This document shows, one piece after another, positions 1-17,500 of a stretch of DNA of 64,000 bases. Each line of letters opens with the position of its first letter. The first letter of the stretch is position 1. The notes below the pieces were generated by a model. The model was not told the origin of the DNA. It was given only the letters and a program-made list of their open reading frames with translations, and did not search any database. The stretch is taken from contig CM049306.1 of assembly GCA_026874595.1 (NCBI GenBank), positions 32,187,019-32,251,018 of the forward strand. The letters are read 5' to 3'. The stretch comes from Sipunculus nudus (lineage: Eukaryota; Annelida; Sipuncula; Golfingiida; Sipunculidae). The position numbers and the translations under genes were made by a program.

Positions 1-1237
1 ATGATCTTGACGCAGTTTTTTGGTCCCAAAGGTAATCTTGGTTGGTGACATTGACCCATCTCAGATTTCATACAGGTTTTTACAGCTTTTTCAAGTCATT
101 TCCACAACAGGCGGGGGACATACTAGATCTGTTCTACAGATTAACTTTCCCTTGTTCAATTTGAATCTAAATTTGAATATCTTTATCAGCTTGAGTGTTC
201 TCACTCATCTTATTTTTAGGAAGGCTCTGCACGAACGTGATGAAAGCCAAAATCATAACATCTAATCAAATCCAACGAGACAAAAATAAAAACGCAAAAT
301 GAAAAAGAACACATTCATCGCAAATGGGATAGTTTTACAAATCTTCATTTGTTTCGTCCTATTTTCGATTTTTATTAGGAAACTTGTAATCTAAAATGAG
401 CAACAAAATTGTTTTAACCAGGAGCGTAAAGGAAGCGCACGCGAGCCATTTGATTAGTCCAGTTGCCTTGAAAAAGCAAGACTTGCTCGATAATCCAAGG
501 TCTGGGGAAGCGTCGCTGTCAGAGCCTTGTTTATTATAGGAAGATGTTCAGCCGTAAGAATCCACTCATCTGAAATAAAAATAATTTGGCAATTGTAACA
601 CAGAACTCTATAGAAAACTTTACTACAGGTCAGTTAGGTCCGACAAGGAAAGATATTAGGGTTCAAACACATTCAGCCATTCAAAATTTCATGACTTACA
701 GCATATTTAAAAAAAATATGTACAGAACTTTCAAATTCGAAAATTCATCACTTTTTCAGGATTTACAGGGCCAATCACCTGGCAGTTAAACAGTTGACCC
801 AGTTAAACTATAACCGAACAGCAAAAAAAAAAATATGGACGTGGTTCCCTCGAGATAAGGTTTTCTCGATCACACCCTGTACAAAATATTTCCGCCAGGT
901 GTGGGCCGACGTTTACCAAACACCTTACACAACCTTCCTGATAACTGCCAGAAAATTCCGGTGGTAACGTTTTACCCCCCCCCCCCCCCTACATACAAAT
1001 ATTTGAATTACGTAAAATTAAGCAAATAAAATATACGTATACATGTTGTTATTGCGTGATGTTGTATACCTTTGTAAAATTAACCAACAGATGCTACTTG
1101 TACCTTAAACATTTATTCGCATGTGAATATAGCCTATTAGAGACGGTTATTTTATAAGGCTAATACGTTTAGTCCGTTCTATTTATTACAACATACCCTT
1201 TTCAATCGAAGCATATCTGATAACAATAGACTTAATC
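1..1237. other. Non-coding flank, no gene recognised
   Basis: I see no coding similarity here. Short open frames lack splice context and recognisable motifs. There is a run of cytosines near 976-989. The stretch lies downstream of the minus-strand methyltransferase gene. Confidence 0.5.
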
Positions 1238-1243
1238 TTTATT
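1238..1243 (-). terminator. Poly(A) signal of the CSKMT-like gene
   Basis: AATAAA on the minus strand, about 125 bases beyond the TAA stop at 1368-1370. Position and orientation fit the 3' end of the methyltransferase transcript. Assigned by motif only. Confidence 0.55.
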
Positions 1244-1367
1244 TTTCTTGAAAACACGGAAAACATAGAACATAACTAGATCGTGAAGTTAATATACTGA
1301 TCTTTAACTACAGATACACGTACAGGCATTTGCAAATGACTATCAGCAATGAAACATATTTCTCAGG

Positions 1368-4427
<3,060 letters not shown>

Positions 4428-5389
4428 AAGATGCGACAGATGTCACTAGATAACGATGGGCTCGAGTGTGCAACCTGTACCACACATGCAAGCCAAGGGC
4501 GTACTGTCTAACCTTATTATCACAAGATAAGCTGATTAATCTTCACACAACTGACGATATGTGATATATGCCGCCTGTACATGCAGCTAGCTGAGCATTT
4601 AGCTCAAATATTTGCCGAAAGCGGAGTGCATGAAAGTTGCGTGATCGATACAGGACTTTGTGCACCTGTTTCGGTGATTACGTCCCAGATGGCAGCACAA
4701 TAAGAGGGCAAAGGTTGTGCTTCCAGTGACAGGTCGCTCACCTGACTGTTCACTTCAGGGCTTCCCAGAGCTCCCGCCAAGCGTGACCAGGTGACAGGAC
4801 AACCCGTGGTGAGTTTACTGCTAGATCACTTTTACATCATTAAAGTCAACATTTTACTTTGTTGTGCTAATTTGCTTTTTGTACAGCTTGGTAAACACCT
4901 CATAACCATACGCCTACACAGGACTTTTATGTAGATCCACACAGGTGTTTTGAACTCTTGACAGTCTCTGTGAAACTTGCTGGCCTCAGTCCCCCCCCCC
5001 CCCCAGCGGTGGTACACACATACACATCCGAATATATATATACATGCATGATTAGTGGTACTATTTACTTGAATAGTTACAGCTTGTTATGTATACATAA
5101 AATCATACATAAAATTTTATATTTATATATATTTAATATATTATATGTATAATTTGAGATATTTTATTTATCTTTATAAAAATGAAATAAATGTCTGTGA
5201 CATTTGCAAATTTTTTCTATGGCATTTCTTCTTATATGAAATATACTATAATCAGATCTAATTAACTTGAATTAATGTTACTGATTACGCTCTTTACACA
5301 GCGCTTTAACTATAGGCCTACTACCTATATGGTAAGTGCTGTTTGTTATGACCTTGTATCCTGAATTGCTACACCAGAGGGGAGTACTG
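4428..5389. other. Intergenic region between two head-to-head genes
   Basis: Separates the minus-strand CSKMT-like first exon from the plus-strand beta-galactosidase-like first exon. It holds a cytosine run at about 4990-5004 and AT-rich simple sequence at 5030-5160. No coding exon was recognised. Any promoter of the methyltransferase gene should lie in its left part. Confidence 0.45.
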
Positions 5390-5562
5390 TATTTTTGTCC
5401 AATCAGATGAGACCTTGTGCTGGAAGATACAGCCAAGTGAAGAATACACGTAGCCAATCATGTTCATATCGTTTTGAGTGACAGCTCACCGCCCCGCTGT
5501 CTGAACAGGCCACAGGCTCAGAGAGATCGAATTGCCGCAGACTCACATCATATGCCCGGCCG
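5390..5562 (+). promoter_or_regulatory. Candidate promoter and first exon of the GLB1L2-like gene
   Basis: Two CCAAT boxes (5399-5403 and 5454-5458) precede a locally GC-richer stretch. That stretch ends at ATG 5552 and an excellent donor, GGCCG|GTGAGC, with its GT at 5563-5564. The eleven coding bases before this donor give M-P-G-R in phase 2, exactly the phase needed by the next acceptor (exon start 7916). No TATA box is evident. Transcription start is not determinable from sequence alone. Confidence 0.55.
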
Positions 5563-8500
5563 GTGAGCTTTAATTCAAACGAAACGTAACAACAAAGGCT
5601 GGCTGGTGCACACCTAGCTGGCTGGTTTCAGTTCTGCAGACTACAGATACATGGCTACGCTAACAGAGTAATACTGTCAGAATCAAATTGGCCGTAAACT
5701 GTCTTCAAACTGCGCTTGAAGCGCAGCTATGGGTGGAGCTAGGATGCCTGTTGAGTGTTTGTTTATTGGCATCTGGTTGGCTGCTTGTCACATCACCACA
5801 CATTTTTTAAGCGGACAACGAACCGCCATCTGGTGTCTAAATATATCATAAACGGTCAAAGCTGGCAGCTTGAAAATAGGTTGCTTCTTTAGAAGAGTAA
5901 GATTTCTGCTGCCTCTGGAGTGTAGTTACTGATAGGCTGATGAACAACTATAATTAATGATCAGGCAGGTTGCTGCAAACCATTTGATGATCAATATCTT
6001 GCAGTGCCATAGTTGATTGCATATTTTTGCACATAACTTTGATTTTGTCATAAAGAAATGTGTGATTTTATGTATACATTATGCAGGCAAACTAGAGAAA
6101 AGTCTGAATGTACTAAAAACATAATTCCTAAGTTACTATATACATGTAAGCTTTAGAATTAAGACATTTTTTACCTGCATGTAGGCCTATATATATCAAA
6201 TGAGATGTACCACTCTATATATGGTCCAAAAGTTCATACTTCTTAACAACCCATTATTTCAAGTTATCAGTCGGTACATTGCGGCCGATTTTTACTGATG
6301 ATCAGTCATGAAATTACAACCGATTCCCTACACCAGTTAATGTTATACCCTGTGCCATGTGATTTAAGTCGTATAGTATTTTCCTGTGTTTTGAAAGCAG
6401 AACCTTTATGTCATGTCTGTTTGTATGGCTGCATATCACCAAGAGGCACAGACCTAGAGGAAACACCCACTGTTTTCATATGTTTGAATGTATTTCTACC
6501 GGTCAGATGACACAGCCAGACACCTATTTAATATATAATATAATATATTCTTGAATCTTCAGAGTACCAAGAGATATATGCCATGATATTGCATGCTGCA
6601 CCTGAATAAACAACCTGGAGTGATGGGATGATGTGCTGCCAGGCTAACAGCATTGTCAAACGTCTTATATGCATGAGCTTAACATGCACAGTGAAACTTA
6701 TATCAAAGCTGTTTCCCAACACTCTGTTTATTGCATTTACCTTAGGGGGTCATGTTGTATAACAAAAAATCTGGTCACAATACTGTTTATAAAAAAATTC
6801 ACCTGAAATAAATGTAGCAGACCATCCAGTGGCACAAAATTCTATAGCATGCCTTCATGCAAAGCTGGTACAGTACGCAAGGAAAATAAACATTTACTAA
6901 TGTAATGTTGAGATATATTATGAATGAGGTGATGCAAACATGGTCTTCTCTTAGAATGCCTGTATTCAAGCCAACTCATTATGCAAGGAAAATAATCTTA
7001 TTTTGAATCTTATGGTGACAAAAATAAATAAATTGTATTACCTTGCTGTTATTTAATAAAATTATGCCTTTCATATTTGTAGGAAAATCAAAGCTAAGAA
7101 CAGACAACAGTTGATGATAATGCGCCACACAGACACATTTATTTATAGAGACATGTCATATCAGAGATGTTTTTACTCTGTATTTACAGTGTGATAAAAC
7201 CTATTGTTTCTTTGTATTTGATTGACAGATCCATTATCTACAAGCGGCAACAAATCACCCATCATATCATAAGTGTACCTATCTGCAAGCTATCTTATGT
7301 GACTATATTTTTTTTAGACCTTTAACATAATTTATTTTATACCTCTTGAAACCTCTGCCAATTTATTGGTTATATTCAGGCTCAAATACATGTACCAGTA
7401 TTGTAATCTCTCAAAATTATGATGACTTTTACAGCCAGCTGTCATACTATCTGTGCATATATGGGCTGAAATATATATGAAACATGTCCATAGGATTTAC
7501 TTATAATTTTGGCCCCTTGGGAGACTAATTAGTTTATTTCTGGGTGTGGTACTCCCATTAAATCTTTTTAAAAGTAATTCTTTGAAAAATGAAATTTTGG
7601 TAAATGATAAAAAAAGTCAATTAAAAATAAAATGTAAATTACTGATATATATATTAGAAATTTTGCCTGAATTTGTCAATAATATCAGTAGAAAATATAT
7701 AAAGTTATTTGTATATCCAATAAATTTTCAGATTCAAGCTTTTAGGGCAAGTGACATTCAGATTTTTTGTTGCTCCACCACAATTTCTGCAATTTTCATT
7801 TGCGATGGGTAAGCAGTTACCCATTAATGTCAAACCCTGGAAGAAAATGTCATGATATTAATGGCCAGTTTTTACAGTTGTGACACTTAGAGATTTCATT
7901 TCTGTTAAATTTCAGTTCACCTTTGACTAGCAGTAGTTCCATGACAAGCAGCATGGCTGAGAGAAAGTCTCTAGAGGCCAGAGACTCCCAGTTCTTCCTG
8001 GACGGCAAACCCATAGTGCTTCTGAGTGGTGCCATCCATTACTTCCGTGTTGTACCAGAATACTGGCGAGATCGTCTGCTCAGGCTCAAAGCTAGTGGTC
8101 TGAACTGTGTTGAGACGTAGGTCAAATGTTTTCTTCTTCTTGTGTGTATATGTTTGTAGATACCATCCACAATAGGGCTCGACAAAAACTTTTGATAGTA
8201 CTTTCCCTGTAGGGAAATATCTCGCTTTTAGTTGCCCCACAAATTTTACTTGTCCTACTGAACCAGTGATCTCAGCAAAAAACACAAAAGGTGTATTCCC
8301 CATTATTATTTTACAACAATAAACATATATATTAAAATATAAGTTAATAATATCTCATTAACATTTACACAACTGAACATACTAGGGGTATTTTAAGATA
8401 AAGATTTTACAATATGATTTCATTTCTCTGAGAAAGAAAATGGCTAATTTAAGATTACCGGTAGTTAAGAAGCAGTCCTGTGTCTAAAGGTGTGTGTTTG

Positions 8501-11500
8501 ACTCAGTTGCTGAGTCAGGCAGGTAGGAGCCTACTTTTTGTTTACCTACCCACATTTCCTGAAATGTATGAAAATTCTCTACCACAATAAAATGCACTGA
8601 GACTCCCCTTGATTCCAAACCAAAATATGTTAAAATTATTGCAATTAACTTGGCAAGACCCACCATTTTCAGAACCTTTTGAGAACCCTGATACCTGAAC
8701 TGTTACAATGAATGAGCTATAACCTACCAAAATTCAGATCGATATTCATGAAAATTCATTATAAATATCAACCAATAAAGTTTCTCACCAGAATTTAATT
8801 CTCTGCAAAATTCAAGTATATATATTTAGGTCAGAGGTATATATATTTAGGACTGGCGTATTATACCCGTTTGCAGTGCTCTTGGTTTGCATGATTCATT
8901 CACATATTTTATGCTGTAGATATGTACCCTGGAACTGGCATGAAGAGGTGAAGGGAGAGTTCAACTTCACAGGCATGTTGGATGTCAGGTTAGTCATCAA
9001 GAAAAACATTGGCGTGGATAATAAATCAAGTTGTGTTGTGCTGAATAATCAATAAAATTAAAACTTTATGAGTGAGAAATCTTAATGATCAAATAAATTA
9101 TTTGTGTAATCAGTTACAAATAGTTGTGTGTGCACATGTGAAGGAGATATATTTTTAAAATATTTTTTAATTCTTTTGAAAACATAAGGGGCAGCACTCC
9201 AGCTGCGTGATTAATTGAGTTGTTTACTTAACTAGCTGTATACCTAAAATTTTGACATGATACGTGTGACATAGGGGTATTAATGCATATGCAAAATGAG
9301 CAGTCTCGAGAAACTGGGAGAAATAAACCTGTCAATAAACCCATTCATTGGGATGCGCCACAAAAGTACCCCAAGGACAGCATCCAGAAGTGAGTCTTCC
9401 TGCAGAGAAAGTTTGGGAGTGGAGTAATTTTTTTTACCATGCCTAAGGTCTCACTGAAGATCAGCTTTAGTGTGTAAGTGAAAATAATAAGAGGATGATC
9501 ATAAGAAAAAAGCTGTATAAAAGCTGTGATAACTAGAAACTTTCATTCTCTGCCATTCACTTATTCCACCCAAATTCCCAGGTTCATTGGTGCATAAATG
9601 ACTGTACATTTGTGAACATTACTTTATGACGTTCCTGGAACCGGATCATATGCAGGATCCACACCAAAATCCAATCAACTCTTCATTGTCCCAATCCCAA
9701 AAAAGTTTCACAAGATTCAGTTCATAATTGCATGAGTAATGTTGTGAACAAACACTCGAAGGGGAATTAAAGCATACCCTCCTAGCAGAGACGGTGATTG
9801 AATGGTAAGACATTTTTTTTTACAAAGGATAATGAAACTGATGATGACAGGGTGTAGAGGGTACAACAGTATCAACTTGATTTGATCACTCAAACCCAGA
9901 CAAGTCAGTTGAAATGTTTCTAAATGTTTCTGTGAATCTCTTAATCTAGTTCTGATATTCTGACTTGTTTTTTTTTCAGGAAATTTATACATTTGGCTGA
10001 TGAGCTAGGTTTGTATGTCATCTTCAGACCAGGACCTTACATCTGCTCTGAGTGGGAGTTTGGCGGACTGCCAAGGTCAGTGTAACACCATGTGTGACAT
10101 GTTTGCACCTTGAAGATGTAGTTGGCTGTTTATCATTAAAAAAAGATAGATAAAACAATAAATTAGAATCAAGCATGTTAGTTATATCGCAGGGTTTTAA
10201 ATAAGGTCATTGGAACATGAGGCATCTAATCACTGTGATTTGAACTAGTGGCATGTAAGTTCACCTTTGTATTTCACCTGGTCTTTTGCAGACAGTAAGC
10301 AATGCCTTCAGAATATGGTTGGAATGTGTTTCTTTTTCCTTCTTAATTAAATATGGCACAATCTTTTGGAATATATCCTCTGATAATTTCCCATTCAAAT
10401 TTATTTTAAAGGATTATTAGATGATTATTAAATGGGGCATAGACAGTCGAGGGATAAAATGCTTGGGTCCCTTTACTGGTCACCAGATTTTGATCCTTGA
10501 GGTGGCTATTAGAGTAGGTCGAGTGGCGTGTCCAAGGCCGATGGTTTTCTTCAAGTTCTTCAGTTTCCTCCACCTTCAGACACTACTAAATGCCATCACC
10601 TTAGGCATGGAGAGTGCTTAAATAAATTTTAATAACTGTTTGTATAATTCATGTAAAATAAATAAAGTTTAAAGTTTAAAATATATTAGTTTTACATAAT
10701 ATATAACAAAATGTTTGGTTTTCAGCATTGAATCATGCAGATAAAAAAATCTGAATAAAATGTTCTTTTATTTTGTGAATGTTTATGCTTAAAATCTAAG
10801 CTCTGGCACCTTTAATATAGTTATGGTTACGAGATGATAACATGTATTAATATTGTAATATTTTTCTCTCTAGTTGGCTGCTGTGTGATCCCGATATGAA
10901 AATACGAACTTCCTATAAACCATACTTAGATGCAGTGGACAGGTACTTTAAAGAATTGATTCCACAAGTGGCAGACTTGCAGGTATTTACTCTGTTGTGG
11001 TTCTGTTCATATATTAATACTTTACTGTTCAGATCAACAATTCCTAGACTTATTTTCTTAACAGAAGTAATAAGATTGTGTAACAACAAGTGGTTGCAAA
11101 TCAGTAAGCTGTTGTCAAGAATGCTAGACTGCTGACAAATACTGTGGGATTTAGTCAAAAGCTATAGCTACACTAATGTTAATGAGTGTTATTACTAACA
11201 TGATGGGATATCCAGAGACCTTGACCTTCATCTTCAAGGTCAGATAAGCCAAAATGAAGATATTGTTGTGAACCACGTAACTTTTGGTGGGTCACATAAT
11301 TTTCATCAAATATGATGCACAAGCTGTTTTATCTTGTGGACTTGATAACTACATTTTCCCCCTTCAAACTTGCTACATAAATTGTAAAACAAGTTCTAGA
11401 ACAATTTTGAAAATTTGATCTTTATCTTCAAGATGAAATCCTGAAAGTAAATATTTTGTTAATGTTATATTTATTTAACCACTCTATATTTGTTTTTGTG

Positions 11501-14500
11501 AAATTTGATAAGTGACTTGTTTCTACCAAAATTTTGAATTGGTTTGAAAAGTGGTGACCTAGATCTTTATCTACAAGGTCAAATCAACTGAAATGGAAAA
11601 AATATGAAATCCATAACTTTTGAAGTATTGCATATTTTTTCCACAAATGTGGACATGGCCGCATATTGGAACTGGAGAGAAATATTTGTCTTTGCAACTT
11701 CCAAGTTATCCATGGTTTAATAATTTGTTGTTGCCACTTTTGTCTAACATGATAAAAGATGTGAACATTTTTCTTCCTTAGAAAATGAAAAATCTTCGCA
11801 GTTCTGTTGAATTGTGTGTGATGTAGTGTTTTCAATTTACAGTATTCTAAAGGAGGGCCAATCATTGCAATACAGCTTGAGAATGAGTATGGTTCCTATG
11901 GAAACGATCCAGTATACAAACAGTTCCTGATTGATGTAAGTTACACTGATGTTTTCCATGGTCCCATCATTAAGGAATTATTAATTATTGGAAAATTATA
12001 GATTTTTTAAGTCCAAAACAATACCCTGTTAAAACCTAATTCAAAGTGATGGTAATCATATATATAGATTAAATAAATACCTCATATTATTGAGATTTTT
12101 AATGCATTAATACAGGGTAAGGATGGATCCAATAGTTTCACTTGGCATCAAGATGCCAGATTTTAACAGAACACATTTCATTAGAAAATATTTGTGGATC
12201 ATCAAATTGTGTGTAACAGGAGATATTTTGTGACAGATTCTTTAAAATATTAAGAATTAAGAACCATATCAAGTAGTCATATGATGACAAAGTAGTAATG
12301 TAATGCAGATAAGTTATGTCAAATTAATTAACCTTAATATAAACAATTGTGATATGCATAGCTCGGTAAGGATGAATAGAATTATATATAGATATATATT
12401 TATACAGTGAAACCTTGCATGACAACCATCCTGTTATCACAACCATCCTGGTAAGATGACCACTTTTATGGTCCAGGATTAATGTGAATCATCATAAAAA
12501 CCTCCCACTAACAAGAGCACATGACCACTTTGGCTGGTCCCAAAGGTGGTCACCGGTGATTTCACTGTTTTTATATATATGTATGTATGTATGTATGCTC
12601 AGTCTTCCAGACTCCTAGGTAGATTTGTATTTGTGAGAGAAAAAGGGGAAACCAGGGCTAAACTTGTCAGGTGAAGCATAATGTAAGCCTAGTAACTAAC
12701 TATTTGTTGTAATCAAGATATGTAATTTTTGTGAATATTTATTCTGCATACATTATCTCCTTTCAGAACTTTAAAAAGAATGAGCTGTGTGAGCTGTTCT
12801 TCACATCAGATAATGGCACAGGTCTGCAGACTGGACAGTTTCCTGGAGGTAAAAACATACACATTCAGTTAAAGTTAATCTGTAGGTACACTTCTTTACA
12901 ATTTGGAGCAAGTATAAGTTCATTACTCATATACAGCATGTACATTCAAATCCTTAGATGTTGACCTGTGATATAACCTTCAACAAATGTCTGTCAACTT
13001 TAATTCATTAATATCCTGACCTTATGTAGTGTACAGCAAAGTTTGATTATAATCCTGGTAAAATACTGGGTCTGGTTATCCTGGATATTGGTGGAGGTAA
13101 ATGTAGAGTCTCATACTGCTTTCCAGTTCAGATATTTGGTAAATATGTTTAAGAACATCAGCTTTTCATACTTTTATGTATTTTTGCATTATAACTAACA
13201 CTTGATAAACATCAGGTTCTCAATTATTATTTTACTCTGATTTTGTACATTAAGTGTATTCAAAGTCCTGGTTTTATTCTTCCTAAACATTTTATCTTTG
13301 TCTTAGGGTTTCTAAGTTATTATTGACATTGTGTATGTAAGATATTTAAATCTGTTGCATCAATAGAGAGGGGGGGGGGTTATATTTCCCAGCCCCCACT
13401 TTTGAGCAAGGGGGTATGGTAAATGTAATCATCCACCTGCTATACAGAGAATACCATTTATGTATTGAAATGAAGTAATTAGTTTATCACAACAAATTAA
13501 ATTTTTGTTTGCTTCAGGTTTGGTAACTTTTGAGGAACTTCTCTGCTCTTATCATTAACCCCTGACATTGTATTTATCTCTCAGCACTTATGACAGCCAA
13601 CTACCAGGAACAGGAGCACGGATTCCTGATGTTTGAGTACATGAAGAACGTGAAGCAGCCTGGCATGCCTCTCATGGTCATGGAGTTCTGGTCAGGGTGG
13701 TTTGACCACTGGGGAGAGAAGCACCATGTCTGGCCAGTCAGCCGTGAGCATTCTTGTAGAGATTTTTTGAGGGGATAGTGGTATAACACAAAGGCACTAT
13801 AAAAACTTTACTGTACAGGAAAATTACCTTTGATTAATGTGTATGCAGAGTAAGTCAGAAATCACATCAATTCTATTAAAAAAAAAAACAAGTGAACTGC
13901 TGGCTGTGAATTGTTTTAAAATGTTTTTTAGGAAGGGTGTATGCTCTCAAATTCCAGATTTGTCAAGTATCCAGTATGCCTGCCATGCAGCTATCTTTGA
14001 ATTTGGCCACTGTAAGGCCCCTATAAAGTACCTGTATGGTCGTAATGTTATTCAGAAGGTAAATAACGGACTGATAGTTAGAATAACCAGCTGGTAAACC
14101 CTCAAAATGGAGACAAACTGTCAGGAGATGCATAAGGCTAAATACAAGAATTTATTTTAGATCAGGTATAACAAAAAGGGGAATTCTGAAACTAATATGA
14201 ACAAAATGACTCCTTATATTAGTTACTTCTGATATCTTATTTATGTACCTTTTTTTCCAACTGATTCAGCTTCAATCTTTACAGAATTCCACAAGGTATT
14301 GAAATGGACACTAGACCAGGGTAGCTCAGTGAACTTCTACATGTACCATGGGGGCACAAACTGGGGATTCATGAATGGAGCAAACGAGGACTTGGGAGCG
14401 ACCAATGAGCAGGCAGAAGAGCCATATGCACCTGATGTCTCAAGTTACGGTGAGAATGGGATCTAATTAATTATTCAAAACCTTTACCAAAATGCTCAAT

Positions 14501-17500
14501 CAAATTATCATCCCATCTTGCTGTCTTATTATCAGTTAAAGCTCAAGCCAGTTGGTTAATCTGAAATACAAAATGACTAAAATGTAAGAAACCAAGATTC
14601 AGGAGCCTGCAAACTCTGTATAATTGGTCTGTTTCTGTATAGGCAAACATGAGAATAGGACTATACTTTTTCTTTGGTAGCAAAGGAGACTTCCACATTT
14701 TGAAAACTTTGCTTCAGTGAAAATAAAAAAAGTAAGTGTAAAAATAATAGGGAATTATGAAAATAAAAAAAGGCAATTATGAAATTGAAAAGGGGTATCA
14801 TTAAATGCAAGGGAATTTTGAAGTGTAAAATATGGCTAAGCTTTAGTTTCAGTTCATGCTGAAATGGATAAGTTCATATAAATTCTTGTGGTCTGTTTCA
14901 CAGATTATGATGCTCCTGTTGCTGAAAATGGGGATCTGACTGAAAAATGGTGGATTATCAGAACAGAGGTGCAGAAACGATTTCCTGAAAAAGGTGAGAG
15001 CAGATCAAAAAGGTGAATTAGAGAAATTTGTTGATCAAAGCACTCGTTAAACGGGTAATGATGATAAGGACCAAGTTGACTGTTTATGATATATAACCAG
15101 TTTTGTTGTATGTGATAAACTGCAGTGGTACTGATTAAAATATAATATATTAACAGTTTGACCACATATTTGGTATTATTAAAACATATCAGGAGTGCTT
15201 AAAAGTCTTTGCAGTGAAATAAACATAGATCTGCATGTTTATGAATTAATATATTTATAAGTGAAAGAGTAAGGGTTTCAGCTGATTGTTATATCCTTTT
15301 AATAAATTGACCACTTTTTAATACATTTTCAGATCCTCTGCCAGACCCACCTGAGCCAATAGAAAGTACAGCATATGGTAAGAAATATCATGCAGAAAGA
15401 ATCCTAAATTAAAATCTTGTATATGTTTTACTTCTATTTTATATTTTAAATTTATGGATTTATTTACTGGTTTATTAAATTTAGGGTTTTATTAGTACTG
15501 GTACTTCATAAAATCATGGACATGCTAGGATTTTCAGCTCTGCCTGTTTGCTGTGGAATGTAATGGAAAAGTAATGTACTGATAACATAAATACTGAATG
15601 AATCCCACATAAATTCCATTTCTCTCCACAAAAAAAATATTGGATGTGCAGATACAAGTTGTGTTTGTGTCAGGAACATATGGGAATGAAGTATCTTTCA
15701 GATGTATTTTTATGAGGTGATTGCTGAATAAATAATTTATTATTTTACAGAAACTTTAAGAATAGACTTGTATATGGGCCTGGATGACATACTTGAGTGT
15801 ACCTCCAAGGTAAGACCTACAGCTGTATCTTTAGAATTACCATGATCAATGTTTTGTCTGTTACCATTGGTCTTTCCAGTTGTTTATCAGATATTTGTAA
15901 GAAAATTTCTTTGTGTTTTTAACATTTGGTTACTGTAACTCTTTCATTAGAGTGCTAATTTATTCAGCATCCAAATAAGGTATCACCATTTGGCTAAATA
16001 TGCCTGCCAACAAATCAGAATTCTTGAATTATCATTGATTTTATACTTTCCCCTCAGTATGTCTGTCAGCAAGTTTTCACAAAAGTTACGCACACAAATT
16101 CATCTCAGTGGGATTGATAAACACTGAAAGAACTCATTCTATTACAGTCAAGTGGGTAAATTTATCTGCTGAATTAGTCAAACATGCCAAAGATTAGCAG
16201 AACTGTCTCTTTTCAGCCCATGGTAAACATTTGGTTTATAAAAGCATTAACATTACCACAGAGGTAACTTTTGAAACAAAGATTTTAGGGGTGTTCATTA
16301 TGTATGTTCATTTCTTCTTTCAGCCAATTAAATCCAAAGATTTACTTACCATGGAACAACTTGACATCAATAATGGCTGTGGACAGGGGTATGGGTTCAT
16401 CTTGTACAGGAAGAATATCAAAAAGGGCAAATATATAACCTTGAGTGGCAAGGTCAAGGACAGGGCAGTGGTAAGGTCACTCTGAAATCAAACAAAATTT
16501 AAATGTTAAGAAATGCAGTACACTAGACATTCCATATGATTAAAGGTATCTCTCAGTTGTAGCCACCTCTCATTTTTTTTGTCCCATAATGCAATCTTAT
16601 ACATTACGGTTACTTTATGTACCCTAAGGTGTCCTTTTGCAGGACATATAAGCCTATATAATATTAAGGACTTTGTCATGGTTCAGAAAAATTTATTCCT
16701 CTCTAAACTTTGGTAAAATTTTGCCTTAATACTCCTTGCAGATTCAATCTCACTTGGATGCTGTCCACTTATAGTACTTTCATGTAACATCCAGGTGCCC
16801 TTATCAAACCCTGACAGGGTTATTTTTCCAAGTTACTTGAAACCACTCAGAGGGGCTGCCATTTTGTCTATACCCTAAAACTTTGATGTTACACATTACT
16901 TGTCAAAATTATGCCATGATATACCTCTAGTATGTGAGTAATAACATATCCAGTACTTAAATACAGTGTTTGCATCAAGTGTGAAAATGTTTTAGGAGTT
17001 TCAGGATCTCAAGACTAGGTCCCCCCTATGTTGTGGTAAACAACCCACTGTCTTAACATTAGGCTACAAATGTGGAACTAACACAAGAGAATACATGTGT
17101 GTGAACTCACAACCAAAACTGAAACTCTGTCTCTATGTTAACGAGTCATATCCTATATCACGGACCAGTTGGCTTCGTCCAGTAACTGTGCGAGCCATGC
17201 CTGTATTCTCGTTTCTCTCACTCATGTTTGGTGTTGCCAGAAAGTATACTAGAAAAGCTAACAGTTAGAATGGTTTATGTTTTGACAGTGTACATGTAGG
17301 CCATGAGGTGTTGTCAGAAATGACGAAAATATTTGCATCATCATAGAGACTTAAAGTGCATTCCTTGCTGAATGATGTAACAGCACTCTGACAGCCAGTA
17401 CACACAATTTGTAATGTCAGTGGGCTGGAATGGTGCAAGCCATTAATGTGACCTTTCAGTGTGATGTACAAGTTAGACAGAAATTATTTCAATATAAATA

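Noticed and set aside
20-265. Plus-strand 81-residue frame at the window start
   Set aside because: No motif, AT-rich composition, no splice partner.
8170-8303. Minus-strand frame overlapping the first large GLB1L2-like exon (7971-8303)
   Set aside because: Antisense shadow of the exon extended into an intronic repeat-like block.
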